Source: an uncultured Muribaculaceae bacterium
GTDB taxonomy: Bacteria; Bacteroidota; Bacteroidia; Bacteroidales; Muribaculaceae
DNA length: 5,637 nt
Assembly: GCA_910584665.1 (NCBI GenBank)
Contig: CAJUBL010000101.1
Span: 1 to 5,637, forward strand
Reading direction: 5' to 3'
The translations under genes were made by a program, and so were the position numbers. The notes below the pieces were generated by a model. The model was not told the DNA's origin and did no database searches. It saw only the letters and a list, made by a program, of their open reading frames with translations. Positions 1-5,637 of this stretch are shown here, piece after piece. Position 1 is the first letter of the stretch. Each line of letters begins with the position of its first letter.

Positions 1-339
1 ATGACACGTGTGATGGGATATGCCGCAGCCAAAGCCGGCATAAGCAATTTCACCGCTTTCATGGCAACCGAGGTTGCCAAAAAATTCACACCCGGGATCA
101 GGGTAAACGCTATCGCGCCGGGATTCTTTCTTACCAACCAGAACCGTGCGTTGCTCACCAATCCTGACGGAAGCCTGACAGAGCGCGGGGCCGATGTCAT
201 ACGTCAGACCCCATTCGGACGTTTCGGAGACCCCGAAGAGCTGTGCGGCACGATCCAGTATCTGATAAGCGATGCGTCGTCATTCGTGACCGGCACGGTA
301 GCTGTGGTTGACGGCGGTTTCAATGTTTTCGCAATGTAG
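1..339 (+). CDS. SDR-family oxidoreductase, probable D-mannonate oxidoreductase, C-terminal part (5' end outside window)
   Basis: This is the last 112 residues of a classical short-chain dehydrogenase/reductase. The catalytic YxxxK is visible as YAAAK at residues 7-11 of the visible part. It is followed by the NAIAPGFF cofactor/substrate segment (36-43), a GRFGDPEEL segment (73-81) and the usual SDR ending VTGTVAVVDGGF (96-107). The gene stops at a TAG (337-339). The Rossmann GxxxGxG nucleotide-binding part and the catalytic Ser are missing because they lie before position 1, so the ATG at position 1 is an internal Met and not the start. The long insert between PGFF and GRFG (about 30 residues, TNQNRALLTNPDGSLTERG) and the VDGGF ending resemble the Bacteroidota SDR enzymes annotated as D-mannonate oxidoreductase (fructuronate reductase, hexuronate catabolism). 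That assignment is from memory; another sugar-acid SDR is possible. It converges on the leucine operon and is probably unrelated to it. Confidence 0.85.
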   Translation: MTRVMGYAAAKAGISNFTAFMATEVAKKFTPGIRVNAIAPGFFLTNQNRALLTNPDGSLTERGADVIRQTPFGRFGDPEELCGTIQYLISDASSFVTGTVAVVDGGFNVFAM

Positions 340-366
340 AACTGCTGACGTAAATATTCCGTATAT

Positions 367-412
367 AAAACCACGGCCGGCATGAATATGAACCCATGCC
401 GGCCGTGGTTTT
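367..412. terminator. Bidirectional intrinsic terminator between convergent genes
   Basis: A perfect 18-bp inverted repeat has arms at 367-384 and 395-412 and a 10-nt loop. The core of each arm is GC-rich (CCACGGCCGGCATG) and the outer four pairs are A:T. Reading on +, the stem ends in TTTTGTTTT; reading on -, it ends in TTTTATAT. Either RNA therefore gives a strong hairpin followed by a U-run. It sits 27 bases after the SDR stop codon and 16 bases after the leuB stop codon, which fits termination of both convergent transcripts. Confidence 0.93.
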
Positions 413-428
413 GTTTTAGTGCCGGTGT

Positions 429-1592
429 TCAGATATGGTCGGCGATCCATCGGCCTACCTCGTCGGTAGTGTAGGCGTGTCGGCCTGTGGTGCAGATATC
501 GGGTGTGCGCACGTCGGCGTCAAGCGAGGCGTTGACGGCACGGCGTATGGCGGAGCCCTCGTCGGTGAGACCGAAGTGTTCGAACAACATGGCCACCGAT
601 AGTATCTGTGCTATAGGATTGGCGATGTTCTTCCCTGCCGCTTCGGGCCATGAGCCGTGTATAGGCTCGAAAACGGGTGTTCCGGTTCCGGTCGATGCCG
701 AGGGGAGGAGTCCCATGGATCCGGATATCACACTGCCCTCGTCGGTAAGGATGTCTCCGAATGTGTTTTCTGTTACCATTACGTCAAAGAACCGCGGGTC
801 CTGAATCATACGCATTGCCGCATTGTCGACATACATGAAGTCGGTGGTTACATCGGGATACTGTACTGCCATCTCCTGTGCCACATGACGCCAGAGGCGC
901 GACGAGGCGAGGACGTTGGCTTTATCTACGACCGTGAGATGCCGGCGGCGACGACGTGCGTAGTCGTAGGCAACACGCAGTATGCGTTCGACTTCGGGGC
1001 GGGTATACAGGCATGTATCGTATGCCCGCTCGTCACCCTCGAGTTTTTCACCGAAGTACATTCCGCCGGTCAGCTCGCGTATGCAGACAAAATCCGCATT
1101 CATGACAATATCAGTCTTCAGCGGCGAGTTGTGCAACAGACAGGGGAATGTCCCGACGGGACGTATGTTGGCATAAAGTCCAAGCCTGCGACGCATGGCC
1201 AGCAACCCCTGTTCGGGGCGTACCCTGGCCTCGGGATTGCGGTCATACCGGGGGTCGCCGACAGCCGAGAACAGTACAGCTGTGGCGTTGGCGCATGTCT
1301 CGTAGGTCGATTCGGGGAACGGATCCCCGCATGCGTCTATCGCAGCCGCACCGACAAGAGCATGATGATACTCGACCGTGTGACCGAAACTGCGGCACAC
1401 AGCATCCATCACGGCTATACCCTGACGTGAGATCTCGGGGCCTATGCCGTCGCCGGCCAGAACGGCGATATTGAAGTGGCGGCGTGATTCGGCGGTATCA
1501 TTTATGGCGGCTGCCTGAGCGAATAATGCTCCTTCTCCGGTCACCTCGTTGCCTACGACAGTTCCGGGTCTGACATTAAAGGTTATTCCCAT
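429..1592 (-). CDS. leuB: 3-isopropylmalate dehydrogenase with N-terminal extension
   Basis: LeuB is a cytoplasmic, NAD-dependent, metal-requiring enzyme that oxidatively decarboxylates 3-isopropylmalate to 2-oxoisocaproate. The core starts near residue 40 with the family opening NIAVLAGDGIGPEI (41-54). Substrate-binding arginines are seen in RPEQGLLAMRRRLGLYANIRP (125-145) and IRELTGG (171-177). The catalytic pair is Tyr179 (GGMYFGE) and Lys224 (VDKANVL). The metal-binding aspartates are Asp256 (VDNAAM), Asp280 and Asp284 (FGDILTDE). The nucleotide loop is FEPIHGSWPEAAGKNIANP (308-326). VDKANVL favours LeuB over isocitrate dehydrogenase. The odd point is the roughly 40-residue N-terminal extension; most LeuB proteins are near 350-360 residues and this one is 387. 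The ATG at 1592 is taken as the start because it overlaps leuD by only 17 nt and no in-frame ATG lies closer to the core. An in-frame GTG (residue 17) is possible but would still leave about 24 extra residues. It is the last gene of the operon. Confidence 0.95.
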   Translation of the reverse strand: MGITFNVRPGTVVGNEVTGEGALFAQAAAINDTAESRRHFNIAVLAGDGIGPEISRQGIAVMDAVCRSFGHTVEYHHALVGAAAIDACGDPFPESTYETCANATAVLFSAVGDPRYDRNPEARVRPEQGLLAMRRRLGLYANIRPVGTFPCLLHNSPLKTDIVMNADFVCIRELTGGMYFGEKLEGDERAYDTCLYTRPEVERILRVAYDYARRRRRHLTVVDKANVLASSRLWRHVAQEMAVQYPDVTTDFMYVDNAAMRMIQDPRFFDVMVTENTFGDILTDEGSVISGSMGLLPSASTGTGTPVFEPIHGSWPEAAGKNIANPIAQILSVAMLFEHFGLTDEGSAIRRAVNASLDADVRTPDICTTGRHAYTTDEVGRWIADHI

Positions 1593-2181
1593 GATTTCGT
1601 TCGTATTGTTCTATATCCTCCCGGTGTGCCATGAGATACTCTATATCGTCAAGGCCTTCCAGAAGACATTGTTTCTTGTAAGAGTTGATTTCAAATTTTT
1701 CCCGGCGTCCGGTGGCGAGGTTGGTGACTGTCTGTGACGGCAGGTCTATCCTGACCTCTGTAGCCGGATCGGCGGTTATGGAGGAGAACAGTTCGGTGAG
1801 GAATGTTTCGCTCACTACCACGGGCAGAACAAAGCTGTTGAGTTCATTATTGCGGTGGATGTCGGCGAAAAAAGTTGAGATCACCGCTCTGAAGCCATAG
1901 TCGGCTATAGCCCATGCCGCATGCTCACGGCTTGAGCCGCAACCGAAGTTTTTGCCGGCTACAAGAATGCATGCGCCGTCATACCGCGGATCGTTGAGAG
2001 GGAAACCGGGCCTGGGGTTGTCGTTTTCGTCATAACGCCAGTCGCGGAACAGGTTCCGGCCGAATCCCTCACGGGTGGTACTCCTGAGGAACCGTGCCGG
2101 TATTATCTGGTCGGTATCAATATTCTCGACAGGCAACGGTACACACGTGGATGTTATCGTTCCGAATTTCTGTTTTGCCAT
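1576..2181 (-). CDS. leuD: 3-isopropylmalate dehydratase small subunit
   Basis: LeuD is the swivelling small subunit that pairs with LeuC to form isopropylmalate isomerase, which converts 2-isopropylmalate to 3-isopropylmalate through a dehydration/rehydration. At 201 residues it has the normal length for bacterial LeuD. Diagnostic motifs are VENIDTDQIIPARFL (18-32) and KNFGCGSSREHAAWAIADYG (77-96), which help form the active site closing over the LeuC cluster. Residues 108-120 (IHRNNELNSFVLP) are the usual segment following it. The start follows the leuC stop codon by 2 nt, and the 3' end overlaps leuB by 17 nt, so the three genes are almost certainly translated from one mRNA. No Shine-Dalgarno sequence is evident, as is common in Bacteroidota. 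Confidence 0.97.
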   Translation of the reverse strand: MAKQKFGTITSTCVPLPVENIDTDQIIPARFLRSTTREGFGRNLFRDWRYDENDNPRPGFPLNDPRYDGACILVAGKNFGCGSSREHAAWAIADYGFRAVISTFFADIHRNNELNSFVLPVVVSETFLTELFSSITADPATEVRIDLPSQTVTNLATGRREKFEINSYKKQCLLEGLDDIEYLMAHREDIEQYERNHGNNL

Positions 2182-2183
2182 TG

Positions 2184-3560
2184 CTATTGAAGTTTCAGAT
2201 GATTAGTGATGATTCCGGTGACAGCGGCTGCGGCGGCTGTAGCCGGTGATGCCAGAATGGTGCGTGCACCCGGACCCTGACGGCCCTCAAAGTTACGGTT
2301 GGAGGTCGACACACACAGTTTTCCGGACGGAATCCTGTCGTCGTTCATAGCCAGACATGCAGAGCATCCGGGCTGACGCAGTTCAAAGCCTGCATCGGCC
2401 AGCACACAGTCAAGTCCTTCGGCGACAATCTGTTTCATGACTGCCCGCGAACCGGGTACAAGCCAGGCTGTGACGTCGGGATGGCGCCTGCGTCCTTTTA
2501 CTATCCGTGCAAACTCGCGGAAATCTTCTATACGGCCGTTGGTACAGCTTCCTAAGAACACATAGTCGACTTTGGTGCCGGCGATTGGCTGCCCGGGAGA
2601 GAACTGCATGTATTCGAGGGCTTTGGCGTCGCTCTCTGTGGCCGGATCGGGTATGGTGGAATCGAGGTCCATGCCCATACCCGGATTAGTGCCGTAAGTC
2701 ACACGTATCCCTATGTCGGAAGCATCAAACGTTACCTCCCGGTCAAATGTAGCTCCCGGATCGGTAGCCAGAGCGAGCCATCCGGCCGCCGACCTGTCGA
2801 AATCGGCTCCCTGCGGAGCGTTGGCACGTCCCCTGATGTATTCGACCGTCATGGCGTCGGGGCCGACCATACCGCCGCGGGCGCCCATCTCGATCGACAT
2901 GTTGCACAGCGTCATACGACCCTCCATAGTCAGCGATCTTATGGCATCTCCGGCATATTCGACAAAATAACCGGTGGCACCGTCGGTTCCGAGCCGGGAT
3001 ATGATGTATAGAGCGACATCCTTGGCCGATACTCCCGGACGCAGAGTGCCGTTGACATTAATGCGCATTGTGTGCGGTTTGGGCTGCAGGATGCATTGTG
3101 TGGCAAGGACCATCTCTACCTCGCTCGTGCCTATGCCGAAAGCTACGGCTCCCACAGCCCCATGTGTCGAGGTGTGACTGTCACCGCAGACTATTGTGTA
3201 TCCCGGCAGAGTGAGTCCCTGCTCAGGGCCTATGACATGTATTATGCCGTTAAGATCATGCCCCAGACCGTAGTGTGTGAGTCCGTTGGCTGATGCATTC
3301 TCACGCAGAGTGTCGACAGCCTTGCGTGACACCGGGTCGGCAATGGGTTTGTCCTGGTCGTGAGTGGGAATGTTGTGGTCTGGCGAGCAGTATGTGCGTT
3401 CGGGACGAAATACTTTAAGACCACGTTCACGCAGTCCCGAGAAGGCCTGTGGCGATGTCACCTCGTGACAATAGTGACGGTCGATGTACAGCTGGTCGGG
3501 CCCGTCGTCAATACGGGTTACAACATGTGAGTCCCAGATCTTGTCAAACAGCGTTTTCAT
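2184..3560 (-). CDS. leuC: 3-isopropylmalate dehydratase large subunit
   Basis: LeuC is the catalytic, iron-sulfur large subunit of isopropylmalate isomerase (aconitase superfamily), working with LeuD in the cytoplasm. At 458 residues it is close to the usual 465 or so. The three cysteines expected to hold the 4Fe-4S cluster are Cys339 (GSCTNG), Cys399 and Cys402 (GCSACLAMN); their 60- and 3-residue spacing is the family pattern. Other landmarks are LFDKIWDSHVV (4-14), YIDRHYCHEVTSPQAF (25-40), PDHNIPT (60-66) and VCGDSHTSTHGAVGAVAFGIG (124-144). The N-terminal LFDKIW and the paired small-subunit gene support LeuC rather than aconitase or homoaconitase. Its ATG overlaps the leuA stop codon as ATGA, a typical translational-coupling junction, and its stop is 2 nt before leuD. 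The gene shows no frameshift or missing key residue. Confidence 0.97.
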   Translation of the reverse strand: MKTLFDKIWDSHVVTRIDDGPDQLYIDRHYCHEVTSPQAFSGLRERGLKVFRPERTYCSPDHNIPTHDQDKPIADPVSRKAVDTLRENASANGLTHYGLGHDLNGIIHVIGPEQGLTLPGYTIVCGDSHTSTHGAVGAVAFGIGTSEVEMVLATQCILQPKPHTMRINVNGTLRPGVSAKDVALYIISRLGTDGATGYFVEYAGDAIRSLTMEGRMTLCNMSIEMGARGGMVGPDAMTVEYIRGRANAPQGADFDRSAAGWLALATDPGATFDREVTFDASDIGIRVTYGTNPGMGMDLDSTIPDPATESDAKALEYMQFSPGQPIAGTKVDYVFLGSCTNGRIEDFREFARIVKGRRRHPDVTAWLVPGSRAVMKQIVAEGLDCVLADAGFELRQPGCSACLAMNDDRIPSGKLCVSTSNRNFEGRQGPGARTILASPATAAAAAVTGIITNHLKLQ

Positions 3561-5050
3561 ATCACAAACTTGTTGATGGCATCGACAAATGCCTCGGCAC
3601 TGGCTGCGATGATATCGGTATTTGCCGAGAATCCGTAATACTGACGGCCGTCATGCTCGACGGTCATGTGGACCTTACCCACATCGTTGCTTCCCTTGCT
3701 GATGGCCTGGATAAGGAATTCCTTAACGAGCATCTGCCGGCGTATGATTATCTTGATTGCTGATATCGCGGCATCGACAGGACCGTTGCCGGAGGCACAT
3801 GCCTCGAACTTCTCGCCGGCGATACTGAGACCTATGCTTGCAACCGACTGCAGGCCGATGCCCGATGTCACCTGCAGATATTCCACCTTGATGCGGTGGT
3901 TCTGGCGATGCTCACCGGCAAGCATCAGTACATCGTCATCGGTGATTTCCTTCTTACGGTCGGCAAGCCTGAGAAATGCCTCGTAGGCTTTGTCGAGCGC
4001 TTCTTTCTCAAGTTCGACACCGAGCACGTGCATGCGGTGCTTCAGGGCCGCACGACCGCTTCGGGCTGTCAGTACGATCGAATTCTCGTCAATACCCACA
4101 TCCTTGGGATCGATGATCTCATAGCTCTCGCGGTTTTTGAGAACACCGTCCTGATGTATGCCGCTGGAATGGGCGAATGCGTTGCGCCCGACGATAGCCT
4201 TGTTGGGCTGCACAGGCATATTCATAAGGCTTGAGACCTGACGGCTGACGGAGCTTATACGGTGGGTGTTTATATTGGTATCGAGACCGAGTTCATGGTG
4301 GGAGCGCAACGCCATCACAACCTCCTCGAGGGCTGTGTTACCGGCTCGCTCTCCTATGCCGTTTATAGTCACCTCGGCCTGACGGGCTCCGTTGATGAGT
4401 CCTGACATAGTGTTGGCGGTGGCCATCCCCAGATCGTTATGACAGTGGGTGGCGATCACAGCCTTGTGTATGCCGTCGACATGCTCCATGAGGTATCTGA
4501 TCTTGGCTCCGAACTCCTCCGGCAGACAGTAGCCGGTAGTATCGGGAATATTGATTACCGTGGCTCCGGCCTTGATCACAGCCTCGACTACACGGGCCAG
4601 GTACTCATTGTCGGTGCGTCCGGCGTCCTCGGCATAGAACTGCACATCCTCTACAAATTTCCTGGCATACGATACGGCGGCCACAGCTCTCTCAATAATC
4701 TCCTCACGGGTTGAATTGAACTTGTAACGTATGTGAGGATCTGAAGTGCCGATGCCCGTGTGTATACGTTTATGGCGGGCATACTGCAGAGCTTCGGCGG
4801 CAACCTTGATGTCATTCGGTACGGCTCGTGTCAGGGCGCAGATCGTAGGCCATGTGACAGCCTTGGATATCTCCACCACCGAGTTGAAATCACCGGGCGA
4901 TGAAACCGGGAAGCCGGCTTCGATGATGTCGACACCAAGCTCCTCGAGGCTCTTTGCTACCTCAATCTTCTCGACTGTATTGAGCTGACATCCGGGAACC
5001 TGCTCGCCATCGCGCAGAGTGGTGTCAAAAATAAATATTTTGTCACTCAT
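3557..5050 (-). CDS. leuA: 2-isopropylmalate synthase
   Basis: LeuA catalyses the committed step of leucine synthesis, condensing acetyl-CoA with 2-oxoisovalerate to give 2-isopropylmalate. The N-terminal TIM barrel (about 1-270) shows the DRE-TIM metallolyase signature DTTLRDGEQ (9-17), with Arg13 and Asp14, and the metal motif THCHNDLG (201-208), with His202 and His204. GIGERAGNTALEE (231-243) follows, with Asn238 as a further metal ligand. HSSGIHQDG (294-302) marks the linker/lid region. The C-terminal domain (about 385-497, containing ASGNGPVDAAISAI at 419-432) is the LeuA dimer/regulatory domain to which leucine binds in homologues, so feedback inhibition is expected. The 497-residue length fits the shorter LeuA form. 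Homocitrate or citramalate synthase are less likely given the leuCDB partners. It is the first gene of the operon; the ATG at 5050 follows an A-rich leader without a Shine-Dalgarno site. Confidence 0.96.
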   Translation of the reverse strand: MSDKIFIFDTTLRDGEQVPGCQLNTVEKIEVAKSLEELGVDIIEAGFPVSSPGDFNSVVEISKAVTWPTICALTRAVPNDIKVAAEALQYARHKRIHTGIGTSDPHIRYKFNSTREEIIERAVAAVSYARKFVEDVQFYAEDAGRTDNEYLARVVEAVIKAGATVINIPDTTGYCLPEEFGAKIRYLMEHVDGIHKAVIATHCHNDLGMATANTMSGLINGARQAEVTINGIGERAGNTALEEVVMALRSHHELGLDTNINTHRISSVSRQVSSLMNMPVQPNKAIVGRNAFAHSSGIHQDGVLKNRESYEIIDPKDVGIDENSIVLTARSGRAALKHRMHVLGVELEKEALDKAYEAFLRLADRKKEITDDDVLMLAGEHRQNHRIKVEYLQVTSGIGLQSVASIGLSIAGEKFEACASGNGPVDAAISAIKIIIRRQMLVKEFLIQAISKGSNDVGKVHMTVEHDGRQYYGFSANTDIIAASAEAFVDAINKFVI

Positions 5051-5086
5051 AAATTGTATTTTCGTTTTTGTTTGTAATTTCTGCTA

Positions 5087-5094
5087 CAAAGTTA
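5087..5094 (-). promoter_or_regulatory. Bacteroidota-type -7 promoter element of the leuA operon
   Basis: Read on the minus strand this is TAACTTTG, an exact match to the Bacteroidota -7 consensus TAnnTTTG. The -33 TTTG box is not perfect: the best placed candidate is a TTTT at 5112-5115, 17 nt upstream. Transcription would begin near 5080, leaving an untranslated leader of only about 30 nt before leuA. The surrounding 5051-5160 region is about 21% G+C, in contrast with the genes on one side and the repeats on the other. Confidence 0.6.
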
Positions 5095-5123
5095 AAACAA
5101 AAATAAGGAATAAAACTTATAAA

Positions 5124-5149
5124 ACGATAAAATTATAGTGCGTTATCGT
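5124..5149. promoter_or_regulatory. Possible operator: inverted repeat ACGATAA-N12-TTATCGT
   Basis: There are two perfect 7-bp arms, at 5124-5130 and 5143-5149, with arm centres 19 bp apart (about two helical turns). They lie about 44-69 bp upstream of the inferred leuA transcription start, the usual place for a dimeric activator site. The arms are A/T-rich, so a chance match is possible. I do not recognise the regulator. Confidence 0.35.
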
Positions 5150-5187
5150 ATAAAAAATGAATTATTAATAACAGCACATCATAATTA

Positions 5188-5200
5188 CGGATGCCATCCG
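5188..5200. repeat. Small hairpin CGGAT-GCC-ATCCG
   Basis: A 5-bp perfect inverted repeat with a 3-nt loop lies at the boundary where the AT-rich promoter DNA gives way to the GC-rich repeat region. It is not part of the 88-bp repeat unit and its role is unknown. Confidence 0.4.
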
Positions 5201-5205
5201 GATCC

Positions 5206-5313
5206 AATCGGCGTCCTTAACCGGACGCCTGATCACCGGTTCTCAGTGGTCCGGGTACGCTGAGCGTAGCGGCGTGCCCGGTTACTGAGTAATCGGCGTC
5301 CTGCCCGGACGCC
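5206..5313 (+). repeat. Dual-hairpin repeat block, forward orientation (about 1.2 units)
   Basis: The block reads in order: hairpin GGCGTCC-TTAACC-GGACGCC (5210-5229), a 21-nt spacer, stem-loop CCGGGTACGC/GCGTGCCCGG (5251-5281, 11-nt loop, one T:G wobble), the link TTACTGAGTAATC, and a second hairpin GGCGTCC-TGCCC-GGACGCC (5295-5313). AATCGGCGTCC occurs at 5206-5216 and again at 5291-5301, giving an 85-bp period. The same order of two alternating hairpins is found on the opposite strand at 5491-5637, so this is an inverted, diverged copy of the same element. No coding sequence is credible here. The final hairpin is followed by TTT, which could give weak termination on the plus strand. Confidence 0.85.
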
Positions 5314-5430
5314 TTTACCGCCACTATCCAATATAATCTGACCTCTATACGTATCCGATATACTGTGCCACGCAACTTCGGGTAACAATCCATATGACTC
5401 ACGCGGAATCCCCGACTGGATTACCCGGCA
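5314..5430. other. Unique spacer between oppositely oriented repeat blocks
   Basis: This is a stretch of about 117 bp with no repeat copy, no plausible gene and a more ordinary base composition. It holds an imperfect inverted repeat in which CGGGTAA and TCC (near 5380-5392) face GGATTACCCG (near 5419-5428), with a 3-nt bulge. Nothing else recognisable is present: no tRNA, transposase fragment or clear promoter. Confidence 0.5.
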
Positions 5431-5490
5431 ACCGGACGGAGCGAAAGCATACCCGGGGAGGGATCGGCTACGCAACGGGGCTTCCAGCAA
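5431..5490 (-). repeat. Degenerate copy of the 88-bp dual-hairpin repeat
   Basis: This segment keeps GGAGCGAA-AGCATACCCGGGG (5438-5458), matching the right half of the large stem-loop in the next units, but lacks the left stem arm (a deletion of about 12 bp), so the large hairpin cannot form. Its CCCGGG (5452-5457) is 89 bp from that of the next unit (5541-5546). The small hairpin is also decayed, with GGGGCTTCC in place of GGGCGTCC. It looks like an eroded edge copy of the array. Confidence 0.7.
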
Positions 5491-5578
5491 GGACGCCGAT
5501 CTCTCAGTAACCGGGCACGCCGAAGCGGAGCGAAGGCGTACCCGGGATGAGAACGACACACGACAGGGCGTCCGGCAG
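5491..5578 (-). repeat. 88-bp dual-hairpin repeat unit, reverse orientation, complete
   Basis: The unit begins with GGACGCCGAT, then CAGTAACC, then a large stem-loop whose arms are CCGGGCACGCC (5511-5521) and GGCGTACCCGG (5535-5545) around a 13-nt loop (GAAGCGGAGCGAA). A 32-nt tail follows, ending in the left arm of the small hairpin that closes in the next unit (5567-5585). The large stem has a C:A mismatch on plus-strand RNA but a U:G wobble on minus-strand RNA. It matches the next unit at 53 of the first 56 positions. Confidence 0.88.
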
Positions 5579-5585
5579 GGACGCC
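5567..5585. repeat. Small hairpin GGCGTCC-GGCAG-GGACGCC bridging two repeat units
   Basis: A perfect 7-bp stem with a 5-nt loop. The same stem sequence occurs at 5210-5229 and 5295-5313 with loops of different sequence (TTAACC and TGCCC). The stem is conserved and the loop is not. Confidence 0.8.
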
Positions 5586-5637
5586 GATTCCCCAGTAACC
5601 GGGCACGCCGAAGCGGAGCGAAGGCGTACCCGGGGGG
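5579..5637 (-). repeat. 88-bp dual-hairpin repeat unit, cut by window end
   Basis: This is the next tandem copy, exactly 88 bp after the previous one. The first 56 positions differ at only three places, all within the four bases after GGACGCCGAT. Its large stem-loop spans 5599-5633. The array probably continues beyond the window, so copy number and far boundary are unknown. Confidence 0.85.

Noticed and set aside
1..3. ATG at the first base as the start of the dehydrogenase
   Set aside because: The YxxxK active site would be at residue 7 and the whole nucleotide-binding half would be missing. The gene is cut by the window edge.
657..1430. Long plus-strand open frame (257 codons) antisense to leuB
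   Set aside because: It lies wholly opposite an intact, well-conserved leuB and its translation has no recognisable domain. It is a high-GC shadow frame, as are the other plus-strand frames opposite leuD, leuC and leuA.
5051..5086. Leucine-rich leader peptide, attenuator or T-box before leuA
   Set aside because: Only about 30 nt separate the inferred transcription start from the leuA ATG, with no Leu-codon run and no terminator/antiterminator pair.
5132..5137. TATAAT on the minus strand as a sigma-70-type -10 box
   Set aside because: Bacteroidota primary sigma factors use TAnnTTTG, and a better match lies closer to leuA. A TATAAT is expected by chance in DNA this rich in A and T.
5217..5606. 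Overlapping minus-strand open frames of 61-108 codons in the GC-rich region, with recurring PGYAFAP-like peptides
   Set aside because: The peptides come from the hairpin repeat, whose 88/89-bp period is not a multiple of three, so the same peptide appears in different frames. There is no family resemblance, and the strong inverted repeats explain the open frames.
5431..5637. CRISPR array
   Set aside because: The repeated part (56 bp and more) is longer than any CRISPR repeat, the intervening segments are themselves diverged repeat sequence rather than unique spacers, and no cas gene is present.

Overview
The window looks like chromosomal DNA from a gut-type Bacteroidales bacterium, plausibly Muribaculaceae. 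The case rests on three things: the leucine proteins resemble Bacteroides-type enzymes as I remember them, the promoter upstream of leuA carries the Bacteroidota -7 element (TAnnTTTG form), and no start codon has a clear Shine-Dalgarno site in front of it. No alignment was run, so the family-level placement is an inference.

Layout. Positions 1-339 (+) hold the C-terminal part of a short-chain dehydrogenase, probably a D-mannonate oxidoreductase, cut by the window edge. A perfect 18-bp inverted repeat (367-412) with T-runs on both sides separates it from a convergent operon and probably terminates transcription from both directions. Positions 429-5050 (-) are a compact leucine operon, transcribed leuA-leuC-leuD-leuB. 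The junctions are a 4-nt ATGA overlap (leuA/leuC), a 2-nt gap (leuC/leuD) and a 17-nt overlap (leuD/leuB). All four proteins are intact and keep their recognised active-site residues.

Together the four enzymes carry 2-oxoisovalerate to 2-oxoisocaproate. LeuA condenses 2-oxoisovalerate with acetyl-CoA, LeuCD isomerises 2-isopropylmalate to 3-isopropylmalate, and LeuB oxidises it; a transaminase encoded elsewhere would finish leucine. LeuB has an unusual N-terminal extension of about 40 residues exactly at the leuD/leuB junction, where related Bacteroides operons, as I recall, carry an extra leuA2/cimA-type gene.

Upstream of leuA is an AT-rich promoter region (5051-5187, about 21% G+C over 5051-5160), with a -7 match and a dyad placed like an operator. 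Beyond it, from about 5206 to the window end, lies non-coding GC-rich DNA (68% G+C over 5431-5637). It is built from a repeat unit of about 88 bp containing two different hairpins. One partial block lies in one orientation (5206-5313) and a tandem array lies in the other (about 5431-5637, running off the window), with a unique spacer of about 120 bp between them. This repeat is the least explained part of the window; no new protein system is visible.
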